Assembly: GCA_905160935.1 (NCBI GenBank)
Contig: CAJHZI010000306.1
Location: forward strand, 237,501-301,500
DNA: 64,000 bases
Source of the DNA: Enchytraeus crypticus
Lineage: Eukaryota > Annelida > Clitellata > Enchytraeida > Enchytraeidae
Direction: 5' to 3'
Both the position numbers and the translations under genes were made by a program. Below are positions 1-11,084 of the stretch, piece after piece (the stretch's first letter is position 1; each line of letters begins with the position of its first letter). The notes beneath the pieces are model-generated. The model was given only the letters and a program-made list of their open reading frames with translations. It searched no databases and was not told the origin of the DNA.

Positions 1-205
1 CAAAATCTATATATTTCAATATGATGTAGTAAAGCAACCCTACAATTCAACTATACAAAACCTAATAACATATTGCAAAACTATATATAGTTATCATAGC
101 TATTCTTAAATTGATTAATAGATTTGGCCTCAACGACCTCATCTGGCAACTCGTTCCAAATTACAACAATTCTCTGACTGAAAAAATTCTTGCGTATTTC
201 AATGC
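1..205 (-). mobile_element. CR1-type LINE, 3' end fragment
   Basis: The reverse strand at 81-205 encodes the last ~40 residues of a CR1 reverse transcriptase, including FFSQR, WNELPDEVV and QFKNSYD. The same tail occurs in the longer CR1 copy at 13024-14827 (WNGLPEEVVEAESVNQFK). The match stops about position 205, where a SINE in the opposite orientation begins. It is a truncated dead copy that runs off the window edge. Confidence 0.75.
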
Positions 206-340
206 CACTAGCTGGAACCAGTGGCCATGTCGGTAAGATATTCGACCGCGGATCAATATGTGCGGGATTCAAATGTTGGGCTCCCCCGTCACTGACATCG
301 CTTTCGAGTGAGGAAACTGACGTTGCCATTAGCTAGCTTT
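206..340 (+). mobile_element. tRNA-derived SINE (family S1)
   Basis: Copy of the commonest short repeat here. The family head carries an A-box-like TGGCGATGTCGGTAAG and a B-box-like GGTTCAAATCC, followed by a body with CGTCACTGACATCGC and a tail near CTGACGTTAACATTAGC. In this copy the B-box part is altered to GATTCAAATGTTGG. It abuts the CR1 fragment on its left. Confidence 0.75.
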
Positions 341-814
341 TTACAAAATGGACGGGCTATTAGCGCTTTGACGGATTCAAATACAATGTTTTCAACACGT
401 GACACAAAAGCATACATTAAAAAGTGAAAATAAAATGTCTAACAGTCTAAAAATTTCATATAGGCCTAGAGCGCAATAGTTAAGTTAATATTCAAATAAT
501 AAAAGTCTCTCATAAATAATAGTAATAATAATAATTTTTAAATTTAATTTTTATTCATCATCATCATATTCTTTGATTCGCAGTTTAGCCAGTGTCTGGA
601 ATTTTCAATAGTAATAATAGGTAATATTATTAATTTTGTAAGTATGAGTTGAATGCCTAATTATAATTTCTCCTTGCCGTTTTCAGTTTAATTTTTAGCC
701 GGCTGTAGGCCTACTGTACAATGAATAATGATTAGGCTTAATATACTGATAAATTGGACAATATAAGTTATTTTATATTAATTTATATTATATTTATCTT
801 GTTTTCTATCACAG
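341..814. other. AT-rich flank and presumed intron
   Basis: AT-rich, no coding signal. Positions 553-600 match a short interspersed repeat also seen at 22314-22440 and 39451-39565 (CATCATCATCTTCC then TTTGAATCTCAGTTTA-like). The right end, TTCTATCACAG at 804-814, is a good splice acceptor for the peptide gene that follows, so part of this stretch should be its 5' UTR intron. Confidence 0.5.
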
Positions 815-827
815 GATATCCAATAAG

Positions 828-1061
828 ATGAACCAGAAGTCGTTGATCCTGGTCGTGTCTGTGGCCCTACTCTTCACTCTCTTCCACTCATCGAGAGCCG
901 ATGAACAAGGCTTGAACGAGGCGCACAGAAGAGTGCGACGTGGCGCTTTTGCTTGCTCGGTCAAGTGCTTTCTCCTTAGAAAGATTACAGGGCATTGCGA
1001 AGATAGTCCAGGTTTCTACAGCTTCACTTGCGGAGGCGGGAGTGTCTGCACCTGCGGCTAA
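828..1061 (+). CDS. Secreted cysteine-rich antimicrobial-like peptide (copy A)
   Basis: A 77-residue prepropeptide. Residues 1-24 are a signal peptide (hydrophobic ILVVSVALLFTLF, then HSSRA). A short pro-segment DEQGLNEAHRRVRR ends in a basic RVRR site. The mature peptide starts GAFACSVKC and has six cysteines spaced C-X3-C-X9-C-X10-C-X5-C-X-C. The C-X3-C and C-X-C pairs and the GHC before the long loop recall cysteine-stabilised alpha-beta defensins, although classical invertebrate defensins place their extra cysteines differently. The ATG lies 13 bases after the splice acceptor at 814. The 5' leader and signal sequence are nearly identical to copy B at 16750-16992, while the mature part has diverged strongly. 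Function as a secreted host-defence peptide is inferred from architecture. Confidence 0.85.
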   Translation: MNQKSLILVVSVALLFTLFHSSRADEQGLNEAHRRVRRGAFACSVKCFLLRKITGHCEDSPGFYSFTCGGGSVCTCG

Positions 1062-1845
1062 ACACACGATGTATCGCAGGTCAATCCAACGCGATGTTAA
1101 GGGGCCCATACATGATCCGTTCGAACTCTTATACCCAATATTATAAACGGAAAGATATTCTCGCCGATAGCAATTTCTACCATTTGACTTTATCCGCGAG
1201 ATAACTACCAATCAGCTTTTGGCATACTATGAAACTTCTCTATTCTCACCTTTATCTTGAGTCTGTAACGTCACATTTCCAATAATTCTAACCATTTAAG
1301 CGGATTTCGCGCTCTCCTATCGGCTGGAGCCACCTGCGACGGTTGAGTATCAGCCCCTGGCGACGACTTTTATTTTAATCTAACGGTGACATTATCCGCC
1401 CGATCTCGACAAGATATAGTTTCGTCACATGTAGCTGAAATCAGCTCAGATACCGACCGACAACTCGTTCATAAGATGCAAAAGCGACTTATGGCGACGA
1501 TATCGTTCTGATTGAAGCTTTATAAGACCGGCGGTTAGACTTATCGTCAAATTTAACTGACGGTGAAAATCAAAATCTTTACTTTCTCTTCGATTACCTA
1601 TTGATTCTATTCTGCCAAAATTATTTTATTGAAGTTATTTTTCCCTTTTCAAATGTTCTTTTATATTATTTTGCTCTCTATTTAATTTTACTCTTTCCGT
1701 GCTTTCCGTGTGCTTGTATTTATCCTGTGCGGCATATGCTGTGTTTTGATCTAATATAATATTTTCTCTCTCTCGTCAGAACAGATCTGTCTGACGTTAA
1801 ATTTTAGGATAGAACTGATAGTGTATAGGCCCTCTTAGAACATGA
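1062..1845. other. Noncoding 3' flank of peptide copy A
   Basis: No convincing frame on either strand. The antisense open frame across the gene and this flank shows no domain or codon pattern. It probably includes the 3' UTR of copy A. A (CT)n patch lies at 1764-1780. Confidence 0.4.
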
Positions 1846-1925
1846 ATTAATAATAATAATAATAGTAGTAAAGGTTTAACGTCCGTTTCCTCATCCAGGG
1901 ATGATGTTAGGAGCGTGATAAGATA
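1846..1925 (-). mobile_element. LINE-D 3' tail fragment
   Basis: AATAATAATAATAGTAGTAAAGG followed by TTTAACGTCCGTTTCCTC and CAGGGATGATG matches the 3' end of the L2/CR1-like LINE at 54725-57690. Only the last ~70 bases of the element and its (TAA)n tail remain. Confidence 0.7.
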
Positions 1926-2510
1926 AATTAAGATCAATACTTCTGTGGTTACATATGCATCGTTAGCAGCAAATCCAATGAAGTTTATAAAGTAACTTCT
2001 CTCTGTTATTATTCTATCGCATTAAGCTTATATTGATTACGCGAGGCTTTGGCAATGATGTAAAACAAGGTAAAAATGGTAGTAAAAACGGTAGTATTGA
2101 GGCGTTCATTTGCTTGTTGATTAAAAGTTTGCAATAAAGGAAAACTACTTGAAAGACTGAATAGGGAAATAAGGTTCAAATCCTGAAATCTAGGATGAAT
2201 TGCGAAGGTCTGGGTTACTTACTTAATTGCAAAGCTTTACTAGGCGTAGTTGTTTAAAAAGACGAGGAATTTACAGAACTAAGTCGATTAAATAAATGTT
2301 ATATAAACCTCAAGCATTCATACAAACAAAGAGAAAATAAAATAAAGTAACAGAAGCCTTAGAGGTCCTTTAACTTATCAATTATTCGTTCATTGCAGCA
2401 CATATTATACAATGAATAGAATGTTCATGCAGACAGATAATCAAACAAGCAATACGAAATAGTCTACCATTTAAGAGCCAGGGCTCTGTGCGGTAATACC
2501 AAAATTAGAA
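1926..2510. other. Intergenic, nothing recognised
   Basis: AT-rich single-copy-looking sequence without a supported gene or repeat. Confidence 0.4.
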
Positions 2511-2719
2511 GCTGTAGCAGAGTCTAATTAAGTGCTGTAGCAGAGTCTAATTAAGTGTTGTAGCAGAGCCTAATTAAGTGCTATAGCAGAGTCTAATTAA
2601 TTGCTGTAGCAGTGCCTAATTAAGTGCTGTAGCAGAGTCTAATTAAGTGGTATAGCAGAGTCTAATTAAGTGCTGTAGCAGAGTCTAATTAAGTGCTGTA
2701 GCAGAGTCTAATTAAGTGC
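2511..2719. repeat. 23-bp minisatellite, about 9 copies
   Basis: Unit GCTGTAGCAGAGTCTAATTA plus AGT, tandem and nearly identical. Confidence 0.95.
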
Positions 2720-2895
2720 GAACAATAAAGATATTCTACTACGTTACCAAATACAGTAAAACCGTTGGTATGAATACAATTGAATATTTTAGTCAAATAT
2801 TGTAATAATTAGTCAAATGGCAATATACAGGCAATTGAGAACTCAAAATATATGTTTAAGCTTAAACAATAGGCAAGTTAACGTACATCTGATTT

Positions 2896-3300
2896 GAATG
2901 TACATGTACGGGTGGTCCAGAATAAATGAAACAAATTTGAAGGCTAATAACTTTGACGAATTTTATCCAAACGCCCATTTGATGCATTAAATTAAAGATA
3001 ATTCTCCTTTCTATGAATTTGCTAAATATCTAAGAGATACTATTACAAATGTTTGAGAAATTGTCATTAATCTGCCCTTACCGCTGCAGCAAAAGTAATT
3101 TTTAGGTAAAAAATGGGGAGTTGCTCTGCTGAAACTTGCATAACTGGCCAATCTATTAAAATGGATGAAAATTGGCCACCCCATCAAACATTAGTCCTTT
3201 GGTAATTGCTAAGTTTTGATTTGAAACTATTAACAATAGCCTGAGATATTCAAACTTTTTGCAAGTGTTATCACTCTTTTTACTCACCCTGTATATATGC
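2896..3300. mobile_element. Possible mariner-type MITE
   Basis: The left end TACGGGTGGTCCAGAATAAA and the reverse complement of the right end, TACAGGGTGAGTAAAAAGAG, form imperfect terminal inverted repeats of the 'ACAGGGTG' kind seen in mariner/IS630 elements. They flank about 360 bases with no coding frame. TA bases stand at both ends. Called from ends only. Confidence 0.45.
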
Positions 3301-4335
3301 CGAATGCCATTTAAGGACGTTGGTTTGGATCTTAATTCTTAGTCGCCTTTTACTACACTTGCAGTCTACGATCTATTATTCTGCAACCCAGACACCACTC
3401 GGGTAAGTATTATTGGAAATATCTGAAAGCAACCCGTAAACAACACAAAAGGAAATAACGAGGAAAATTTCGAAAACTGCAACGAAATAAGGAAACATCA
3501 ACACAAACGTATCTCAAACAGTCATATTTAAAAAAGCATACATATATGTTAAAGTATAGGAATGGTTTTTTGAGTACCATGGTAAAGTAGTATAACCAAC
3601 AGCGTTAATAATAAAAATTAGAAAAAATCAACTGATAACCCAATGCTGGTTTAACTTTAAATCAGTATTATACAATTTATTGTGTTTTCGATATTATATA
3701 GTGACGTTTTGGTACTTTACGGTCACAGCCCTGATGATTGATATTCAGTGCAATATTATCTAGCAACATTCTGGTGATAGGAACTGCCCACTGGAGGTGT
3801 TACGGTCGTAGCCACCAGAGAAAAGATTTAAAATTCACAAATATATATCTATAACACTGCATCTTCCAAATTTCTTCTAATAGCCCGTCCATTTGTTTAG
3901 ATCCCCTCCTTTGAAGAAGTATTTCTGAAAGAAAGATAGTGGAAAACGTAGTTAAACGCAGCAAAATATATTAACGTCTGTGTCGTTATCATTGTCATTA
4001 TCGCTTGAGCCTACACAACAATACGGTACAAGGTTAACTGGCAAGCATGCTGCCTGCGTATTGAAAATAACTCTACATTAAAAATTGCATAACGAATTCC
4101 TGGATGTGTTACATTCTGCTGCGACATTGTTGGCTTCAGGTTCAATGCTGAGCGGAATCCAGTTTACTGATTTAGAAAACTAGATTGTAAGTATCGATTG
4201 GCAAAGTACATTTAATGGAATAGTCATAGCTGACACTATCTCCCGTCCTGAGAGTCCAATGATGCACGTAGACATGATGCACGTAGACATGATGCACAAT
4301 ATCAGATATATTATGTATTACTTCCACCCAACAGC
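3301..4335. other. Intergenic, 3' of peptide copy D
   Basis: No supported gene. A short tandem of GATGCACGTAGACAT lies at 4261-4288, close to the stop of copy D and possibly in its 3' UTR. Confidence 0.4.
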
Positions 4336-4755
4336 TTACTTGAAGCACACGCATCTTTTTCTCCATCCACAGTAGCGTCCAAACCTGAAGAACCCAGCTC
4401 TGAAACACCTCCCCCAACTGTAGCCACACCTCCTACAAGCCCTCCTACATCTTCCATGACCTCTGCGTGCTAGGGTGGCCGAATCCTGCGCATCATCTCC
4501 TTCCACATTACCTACGTCCTTATCCTCTTCGTCATCTTCCGGAAGAAGCTTCACAGCAGCCTGCGCTTCCAGTTTTGCCACCTCCTCGTCGTTCATTGAG
4601 TCCAGATCGATTAGGTCAGAATCCTGGTTGAGAGTGAGCTCTGCGAGGTGAGTGTCGTCTTCATCTGATGGCTTCTTTTCTGCCTCAGAGGAGCTGAGAT
4701 GAGTGAGAGATAAAAGAAGTAGCAGGAGCAAAGGAGTGAGGGTTCTGGATAACAT
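4336..4755 (-). CDS. Secreted cationic cysteine-rich peptide with acidic pro-region (copy D)
   Basis: A 139-residue precursor. The chosen ATG (codon at 4755) opens MLSRTLTP followed by a run of leucines, a strong signal peptide ending near SSSEA. An ATG six codons upstream lies across a probable splice acceptor (ATATGTACAG), so I prefer the inner start, matching the layout of copies A-C. Residues ~25-97 are a very acidic pro-region (DEDD, PEDDEEDKD, EGDD). After LARR comes a mature peptide of about 41 residues with some 11 arginines and no acidic residue. Its cysteines are C-X3-C-X2-C-X6-C-X11-C-X5-C-X-C; leaving out the third gives C-X3-C-X9-C-X11-C-X5-C-X-C, the scaffold of copies A-C. The odd seventh cysteine could pair between molecules or stay free. 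The acidic pro-region probably neutralises the toxic cationic peptide before release. Confidence 0.85.
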   Translation of the reverse strand: MLSRTLTPLLLLLLLSLTHLSSSEAEKKPSDEDDTHLAELTLNQDSDLIDLDSMNDEEVAKLEAQAAVKLLPEDDEEDKDVGNVEGDDAQDSATLARRGHGRCRRACRRCGYSWGRCFRAGFFRFGRYCGWRKRCVCFK

Positions 4756-5850
4756 CTCGAGCGGTCTGTACATATAAAATAGCTATTCTTTATTTATTAA
4801 CTAGGTAATTACGAGTATTATCATTAATATTTTATTTTTATTTTTAATGCTCTTGTTGATACTTTTATGCATATAATTATAATAATTATTATAATTATAA
4901 TTATTGCGGTTACTAGTAATAATATTAATAATAATCATATTAATAATAACAATAAAATGGACAATAATTAATTATAACAATAATAATAATTGAGACCCTG
5001 GGCCCCATCAACTCTGTCGTATCAGACTTAATTGACGAAATAGGCAGGTATACCAGCTCCATTACTGGTGATCAGTGAGAAAAAAATTATTTGGCTGCGA
5101 CTGTCTATTGCTCTCCAGCGATTCAATGCAGTCTGTTTCAGTGACACTGACAACAACTGACGTCACTTACGTCACTGACAACACTTAAAGCAGATTAACT
5201 AAATGATTTCTGCAAAATTTTAAGAACTTCTAGATCATTTCAAACATTTTCAGTTAATTAAATTGTATCCAAAATTAATTAATTTTACAATATAAACTGA
5301 TATTTAAGGTTTCCAACACAAAATGTCATAAATGATTTTACATGAACCGATCGTTTGCAGTTTAATATTTTTCTTTTTTCTTCCATTTTTATGTGTACAG
5401 CAACATATCTTAATGCACACTAATTAAGTAAGGTTAAGAATTGATACAAAACAAACCTCTTTTGCAATGCTGCTCTTGTGTGAAACACTGTTTAGAAGAT
5501 TGTAAGACTTTCAGACGTGAATCTCGTGCTTTAGCACCTGTAACATTGGCTTGAGTTCTGCTAGATTACACGTTCTAAGTAGTTTATATAGCACTGCAAC
5601 TGGGAAGTGCATTTTTTAAAGTTATCTTTCAAGGTCACTGTTAGGGAGTGGACTAATCCACCCAAAACCCATATTATATAGAAAAGTAGTATTTTATTTT
5701 TTTATATGTAAATTCTACTTTAGGAAAATCAAATCATAACTTAGAATTAATTAATTATTAAACTGTAATTATTTATATATACAAAATAACCTAAGTTTAC
5801 TGAAAATAGTTTACTTTTGTTATTTGTCATTTTCTCTCTTTCTCTCTATT
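4756..5850. other. 5' region of peptide copy D
   Basis: AT-rich, with (AAT)n-like patches at 4860-4990. Presumably contains the 5' UTR intron and promoter of copy D. The first exon could not be placed. Confidence 0.35.
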
Positions 5851-6140
5851 TCTCTCTCTTAGTATACGAGCACTGCCAGGTCCATGGTACACGCCTCCAG
5901 TAATCTATGTCTTACATTTTCCACTTCATGTCCACAAATGTGTGGATATTTAAATCATCTAACATTCCTAATGTCAGTGTTCCTCTATTTCTCTATCATG
6001 TCATTCTTCCGTCTATGACCTCTTTTAGTAAACTACCCCCTTACAATATTTCCTATCCTGCTATTCTTCCTTCTTCATAATGCATTTATCAGTTGTCCAA
6101 CCATCTCAATCCAGGATTTCTTCATTTAACTTTGGGGTTC
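5851..6140 (-). mobile_element. LINE-C 3' end fragment
   Basis: On the reverse strand this matches the 3' end of the LINE at 19290-20225: the CACTGCCAGGTCCATGGTA stretch, a weaker match to the MLDDLKTHSYVE region, then the GAGAGA tail, seen here as (TCTC)n at 5834-5860. Strongly decayed. Confidence 0.6.
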
Positions 6141-6145
6141 TAGCT

Positions 6146-6149
<4 letters not shown>

Positions 6150-6204
<55 letters not shown>

Positions 6205-6231
6205 ATATATATAATATATATATATATACTA

Positions 6232-6268
<37 letters not shown>
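6150..6268. repeat. (AT)n microsatellite
   Basis: Long, nearly pure TA dinucleotide tract. Confidence 0.95.
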
Positions 6269-6269
<1 letters not shown>

Positions 6270-6270
<1 letters not shown>

Positions 6271-6830
6271 ATAGACTTCCGCTTTGCAAGGCACTGGCGA
6301 ACTGGCGAGCGATTGAATTAAATTGAGAGTTAAATAAAATTATTTGAATTGGTCCACTGATTAAACACTTATCAAGTACAACTTTATTATTGATTAGTTG
6401 GTATTGAAATAGACATTAATTTATTATTCATTGTCTGATTGAGTTGAATGAACCATCTCATCAGAACCAAGCCTATCATAAAGTAGGGCAGGTATAACTA
6501 CATGTACATTATCCTAATAGCTTGTTGAGATCTTAACAATAAATAAAACACTCTTATCTTGAAAATATCCTTGAAGCTCTTAGCACATTAAGAAATCATT
6601 TTAATATTGTAAAGAAATTGGTAGAAAGCCAAATCGAGAAAAATGAAACTCTCTTATTAAAAAAGGTTTAATAAATTTATATAAGCCTATATAACATCCC
6701 AGAAGAGTATCTGTAGCATCCCGGAACGCAACTGTGTTCTGGGATGATACTTAGAGTTGTGTTGCTGAGTAATATTCTCCCGAATGGGCAGACAGTTAAT
6801 GCCTAATTAAACATCGCAACGTTTCACAAG
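6270..6830. other. Intergenic, nothing recognised
   Basis: AT-rich. One imperfect hairpin, ATCCCGGAAC / GTTCTGGGAT, at about 6717-6744. No gene supported. Confidence 0.35.
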
Positions 6831-6834
6831 TTGA

Positions 6835-7145
6835 ATACTCGTGATATTCGAAAGAAGAGACCAGGTTTCGTTCGTGACGATATTTTCTGCTCCAGCACTG
6901 CAACGCTCGACCACATTCTTATCTGCATACGCACGAGACAATAAAGAATCTTTGGAGTATACTCTGCCACATCCATCATATTGTCCTGATCTAGCATCAT
7001 CAGATTTTCACTTGTTCTGTATGTTGAACAATCAAAAAAGGAAAACATTATACAAGCATCATTAATGGCCGACAAGAAATGGTCGAGGTGGATTGAGTTC
7101 TACCAGAGGGGCATCTTTAATCTGGTGCCACAAAGTAGATAAGCA
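6835..7145 (+). pseudogene. Mariner transposase remnant
   Basis: The frame from 6841 contains LPHPSYCPDLASSDFHLF, a clear match to the mariner block HPPYSPDLAPSDFHLF that holds the last catalytic aspartate. After a stop at 7063, further decayed mariner-like sequence follows in another frame (RWIEFYQRGIFNL). Only the C-terminal third of the transposase is present and no terminal inverted repeats were found. Dead copy. Confidence 0.75.
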
Positions 7146-7156
7146 TTGTTGTTCAA

Positions 7157-7298
7157 GTTAAAAGCTGGTATTGCTAAGGTTAAAGTCAGTTTCCTCATTC
7201 GAAAGCGATGTCAGTGACGGGCGAGCCCAGGATTTGAACCACGCACATACTGATCCGTGGTCGAGTATTTTACCGACTGCGCCACTGGATCCAGCCGA
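7157..7298 (-). mobile_element. tRNA-derived SINE (family S1)
   Basis: Antisense copy: AAAGTCAGTTTCCTCA, AAGCGATGTCAGTGACGGGC, GGATTTGAACC (B box, reversed) and the A-box end GCGCCACTGGATCCAGCC. Confidence 0.85.
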
Positions 7299-7299
7299 A

Positions 7300-8850
7300 A
7301 CTCTGTCGAAAAGTAAAGCAGGCCTAGATATAGGTAGGCCTACGCATTTCAGAATTTTTTAAATTTTCCGACTTTTCGTAATTTTAATATTAAGTAAATT
7401 ATAAGCTAAATCATAAGATAAATGCAAATAAGTAAAACTAACTGGATAATTTTAGAAAGCTCCTCTTATGATGATGCTATTGTTATTATTATTTGCAGTT
7501 GCTGAATGACGCTTTATTCTTTGCATAGATGTATATTTTAGACGCATATCTGCGCTTGTCTTACCGAGGCTGCCCTTCATGGACAACAAATAACTAAATT
7601 AAAATATAACCATGGTATTTGATGTACTGAACTGCTGAGAGATTTATAGTTTTTCAGATAATAAAGATCGATGCTACTTTGATATCGGACCATCCAGAAG
7701 TGGTACAGGTAGGATACACAGCACTTCCTTGCTCACTGTTAAGACAAAGATATGTTCAAATGGGTAAACAGTATTGATTTCTCAGGGAATGACGCCCCTG
7801 CCCAGTAAATGTTAGTCGAAGCTGAGGATGGCGTAGGGGGCTCACCTCGTCATAAACAGAATCCCACCAAGAATATAGAGATGAATATAGGCATTATATT
7901 ATATCGACCTGCCAGTAGTCAATGCGATTAGAGAGAAAGAGACAGTGAGAGAGAGGGAGAGAGAGAGAGAGAGAGATGTTCAAATGGTCGGCTTTTAGAT
8001 TCCGGCCCATTTATCGACTAAAACAACACTCGTCTTATGACTTATACATCTTCAAATCTATACCTAGCGCTACTAATCCCAATGCTGACTCAAATTTTAA
8101 CCATAATCTGAAATATTGCAATATTACGTGATTATACTGTCTATGAATAAGTTGAATGGAAATAGCAAAATAAAATATATTAATTCACCATGAAACATGT
8201 CGGTTTTTAATAACATTTATTGCTTGGGCCACAATCTTGCTAAGGTTGATTAGGTTTGTTTACGTGTTTCCTATAATGATAAAGCTTCTACATGTAGATT
8301 ATCTGACCCATATTTCTTATTTTCCTATTTCTTGTAATCTGAAGATGATTGTTTATCGCTGGGGAGGTATACTTGAGAATGTAGGGGTAATACTGCCCTA
8401 CATTCAACTTCCTATTGGATGAATGTAGGCTTGTACAATTCAATTGCTTCTGTCAGATATTCTGATTCCGTATAGATCTACTACTGCCTTTATTTAATTA
8501 TTAGGCCTATGTGATCACTTTAAATTAATTTACTTATAATAGTAATAATAATAATAATAAAACTTATAGTGAAATACTCAACCATATATTGGTAACTATA
8601 ATATTCGTACCACATGTTTAAAACTTTGGGCAAATTAGACCATTGTCGGTCAGGCCAAACTGAAAATAATTTCTAAAAGAGATTGAAGAGATAGAAACAG
8701 AAAGAGATTGTGAGAGGGAAAGAAAGTGACAAATAGAAAGAGAGTTGCTGAGATTTTTGATAGGCAATATTGGGCATTCCTTCCAGCCTTTTATTTTCTA
8801 TATCTGCGTATAATAATGATGAAAAAGTTCTATAATGATTGTCTAGGTTA
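7300..8850. other. Intergenic, nothing recognised
   Basis: AT-rich, with a GA-rich patch at 7925-7977. No gene supported. Confidence 0.35.
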
Positions 8851-8852
8851 AA

Positions 8853-8987
8853 GCTAAAAAGCTAATGTTAACGTCAGTTTCCTCACTCCAAAGCGATGTC
8901 AGTGGCGGGTGAGCCCAGGATTTGAACCCCGCACACACTGATTCGCGGTCGAGTATCTTGGTGATATCGCCACTGGCTCCAACCTTC
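8853..8987 (-). mobile_element. tRNA-derived SINE (family S1)
   Basis: Antisense copy with AACGTCAGTTTCCTCACTC, GGATTTGAACCCCGCACA and TCGCCACTGGCTCCAACC. Confidence 0.85.
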
Positions 8988-8989
8988 AA

Positions 8990-9647
8990 CTGGAGATTAG
9001 TGGATATTCATTTCGTGAACGAGAAAGTCACAGCTCATAATGACGATATCTTCAAGCAGCGTAATGGACGTTAAATTTGAATTGTTAGAGGTTACTAAAA
9101 GAGAAACATTTTACCTGATCTAACACAAATTAATCTTAGTAAAACGAAAGTCGTGGAATCGAATAGATGGAGTTAAGAAATTGAAGAAATTAAGAGAGAT
9201 GATAATAATAGAATCATTCTTTGAAGTGCATAGGCATTCTTTTTGATGAAACAATTTAGACAAAACTTACCAAACACTAAAATAAGCCGATGAAAACACT
9301 GCATTTCTAATTTATTAGCTCAAAGTATTTTGACTTCCGAAGCATTCATTTTCTTATGAATTAATAGACGGATTTATTTTTCGAAGTAATTACTGCCGAC
9401 TGTATTAACTCACAGTGAAATAGCTTAGGTTCTTTTGCGCTAACCTTCTTCCTGATTATTTGTTTCGTTTCTAGTGGAGTAAGCTCTACTTGTTGCTTAT
9501 TATGACATGTAACAAATATAATATAATATGCCTAGTGTTTAAATCGTACATAAATTCACTAATCAAATGAATACTGTTAGTTTTTGCTATCTCTGTCTCT
9601 CTCTCTTACTTTCTCTCTCGCTAACTCTTTCTCTCTCTCTCACTCTG

Positions 9648-9693
<46 letters not shown>

Positions 9694-9958
9694 AATCTGT
9701 GGAGTGAGAGGTCTGTCTACTATATAGATTGGCTGGATAACACTGTTGAAGCAATAACATAAATATTTACATATAATTTATAAATTGTCCTTTCAGTAAA
9801 ATAGACTATTAATTCTTAACTTTATGAGTCAATGGGTGCCGATAATTTTTGATAGAACTGTCTTTAGTCTCATTGGATGAAATATTGTGTGGAACTATTC
9901 CTTAGCGATTTTTATTTTTGATGATAATATCACGATAATCCTCAAGTGGGAGTAACCT
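8990..9958. other. Intergenic with (CT)n tract
   Basis: No gene supported. A (CT)n microsatellite runs at about 9590-9688. Confidence 0.4.
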
Positions 9959-10111
9959 GTATTGCACTTTGGACTCTAGCTGTTTGTATTAGCTGGCAGC
10001 TGAGTCGAGAAGTCTTCATTCATCAGATCTCACACACTTCATACCTGAGGTTTCGTCTCGCATGAGTAAATCAGACTGTAATTAATTGATTGCTACACTG
10101 ATCTCGGTAGA

Positions 10112-11028
10112 ATGGACTACTATGCCAATGAGTTACTATGTACACTGAAATGTAATTTTGGTAGTACACCGAAAACAGAAATGACATCAATTATTGCTGA
10201 TTTTTACCCTGATCAAGAAATAATTGAGGCCAAGAAGATAATCCTAGAGGTTGCAGGGAAATTTCCTGAGAGAGCTGATGATGTTAAGAAGCTGAAAACC
10301 AGGGTCGGGGACGGGAAGGCTCGGCGTGATGTAGAGGATATCTTTCATCTTTACTCTATACTGGATGCTAAGAAACATGTTCTTCCAGAGTTCTTTGCAA
10401 GGGACACTAGGAGGATTCCGTCAATCAAAGACTTTGAAATTAGTAAAATTAAGTCAGAAATTGCTTTGCTTAGAGATGAATTGGGTGCAAAAGTGAGCGA
10501 GCTAAGTGACGAGCTAAAATCAAAATCCATGAATAAGTCAGTATGTACACATGACACCTTATCTCCTTCACAAGTCAGCTTGACGTTTGCTTCGGAAGTC
10601 AGCCTGATGTCTGTACCACAACCGTCTCTCTTGTGGGCTGACAGCTAAGTTTCCAGAGCTTGTCAATTCTAACACTCTTCAGATGTCGGTAAATCAGACT
10701 ACCTCAGCAAATCAACTGCAAGGGGATAAGAATGATTTCACAGTCGTTAATCGTCAGAAGGTGAGGCGCACTGTTGCTGGGAAAAAGTGTACTTCCAATG
10801 ATTCGCTCCTTAAGGCTATCCCAAAAAATTGCAGTATTTGTAGGAAGACTTGATAAAGCTACCATTGTTGAAAATATTCAGGATTATCTCAAATCAGCAG
10901 GTGCAGTAGTTACATCATGCAGGAAACTGTCGGATATGTCAAAGGATGGCCGTCAATTTCAATCATCAGCCTTTATGGTTTCATGTGAAGCACGATATGA
11001 GGACATAATTTTCGATGCTGATACATGA
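10112..11028 (+). pseudogene. LINE-A ORF1
   Basis: The first frame (10112-10648, 178 residues) opens MDYYANELLC and has a lysine-rich helical second half (EISKIKSEIALLRDELGAK, coiled-coil-like) typical of LINE ORF1 proteins that bind RNA and trimerise. A second frame from 10774 carries VFVGRLDKATIVENIQDYL, which resembles the folded C-terminal part of ORF1 in related invertebrate LINEs. The two parts are in different frames, so this copy is broken. Confidence 0.65.
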
Positions 11029-11084
11029 CCACTTGGTAGCTCCTTACGTGAATGTGTGTACCGTGCCCCATCAACTAGTCAATC

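Noticed and set aside
888-1211. 107-residue open frame antisense to peptide copy A
   Set aside because: It overlaps a well-supported gene with signal peptide and cysteine scaffold on the other strand and has no domain.
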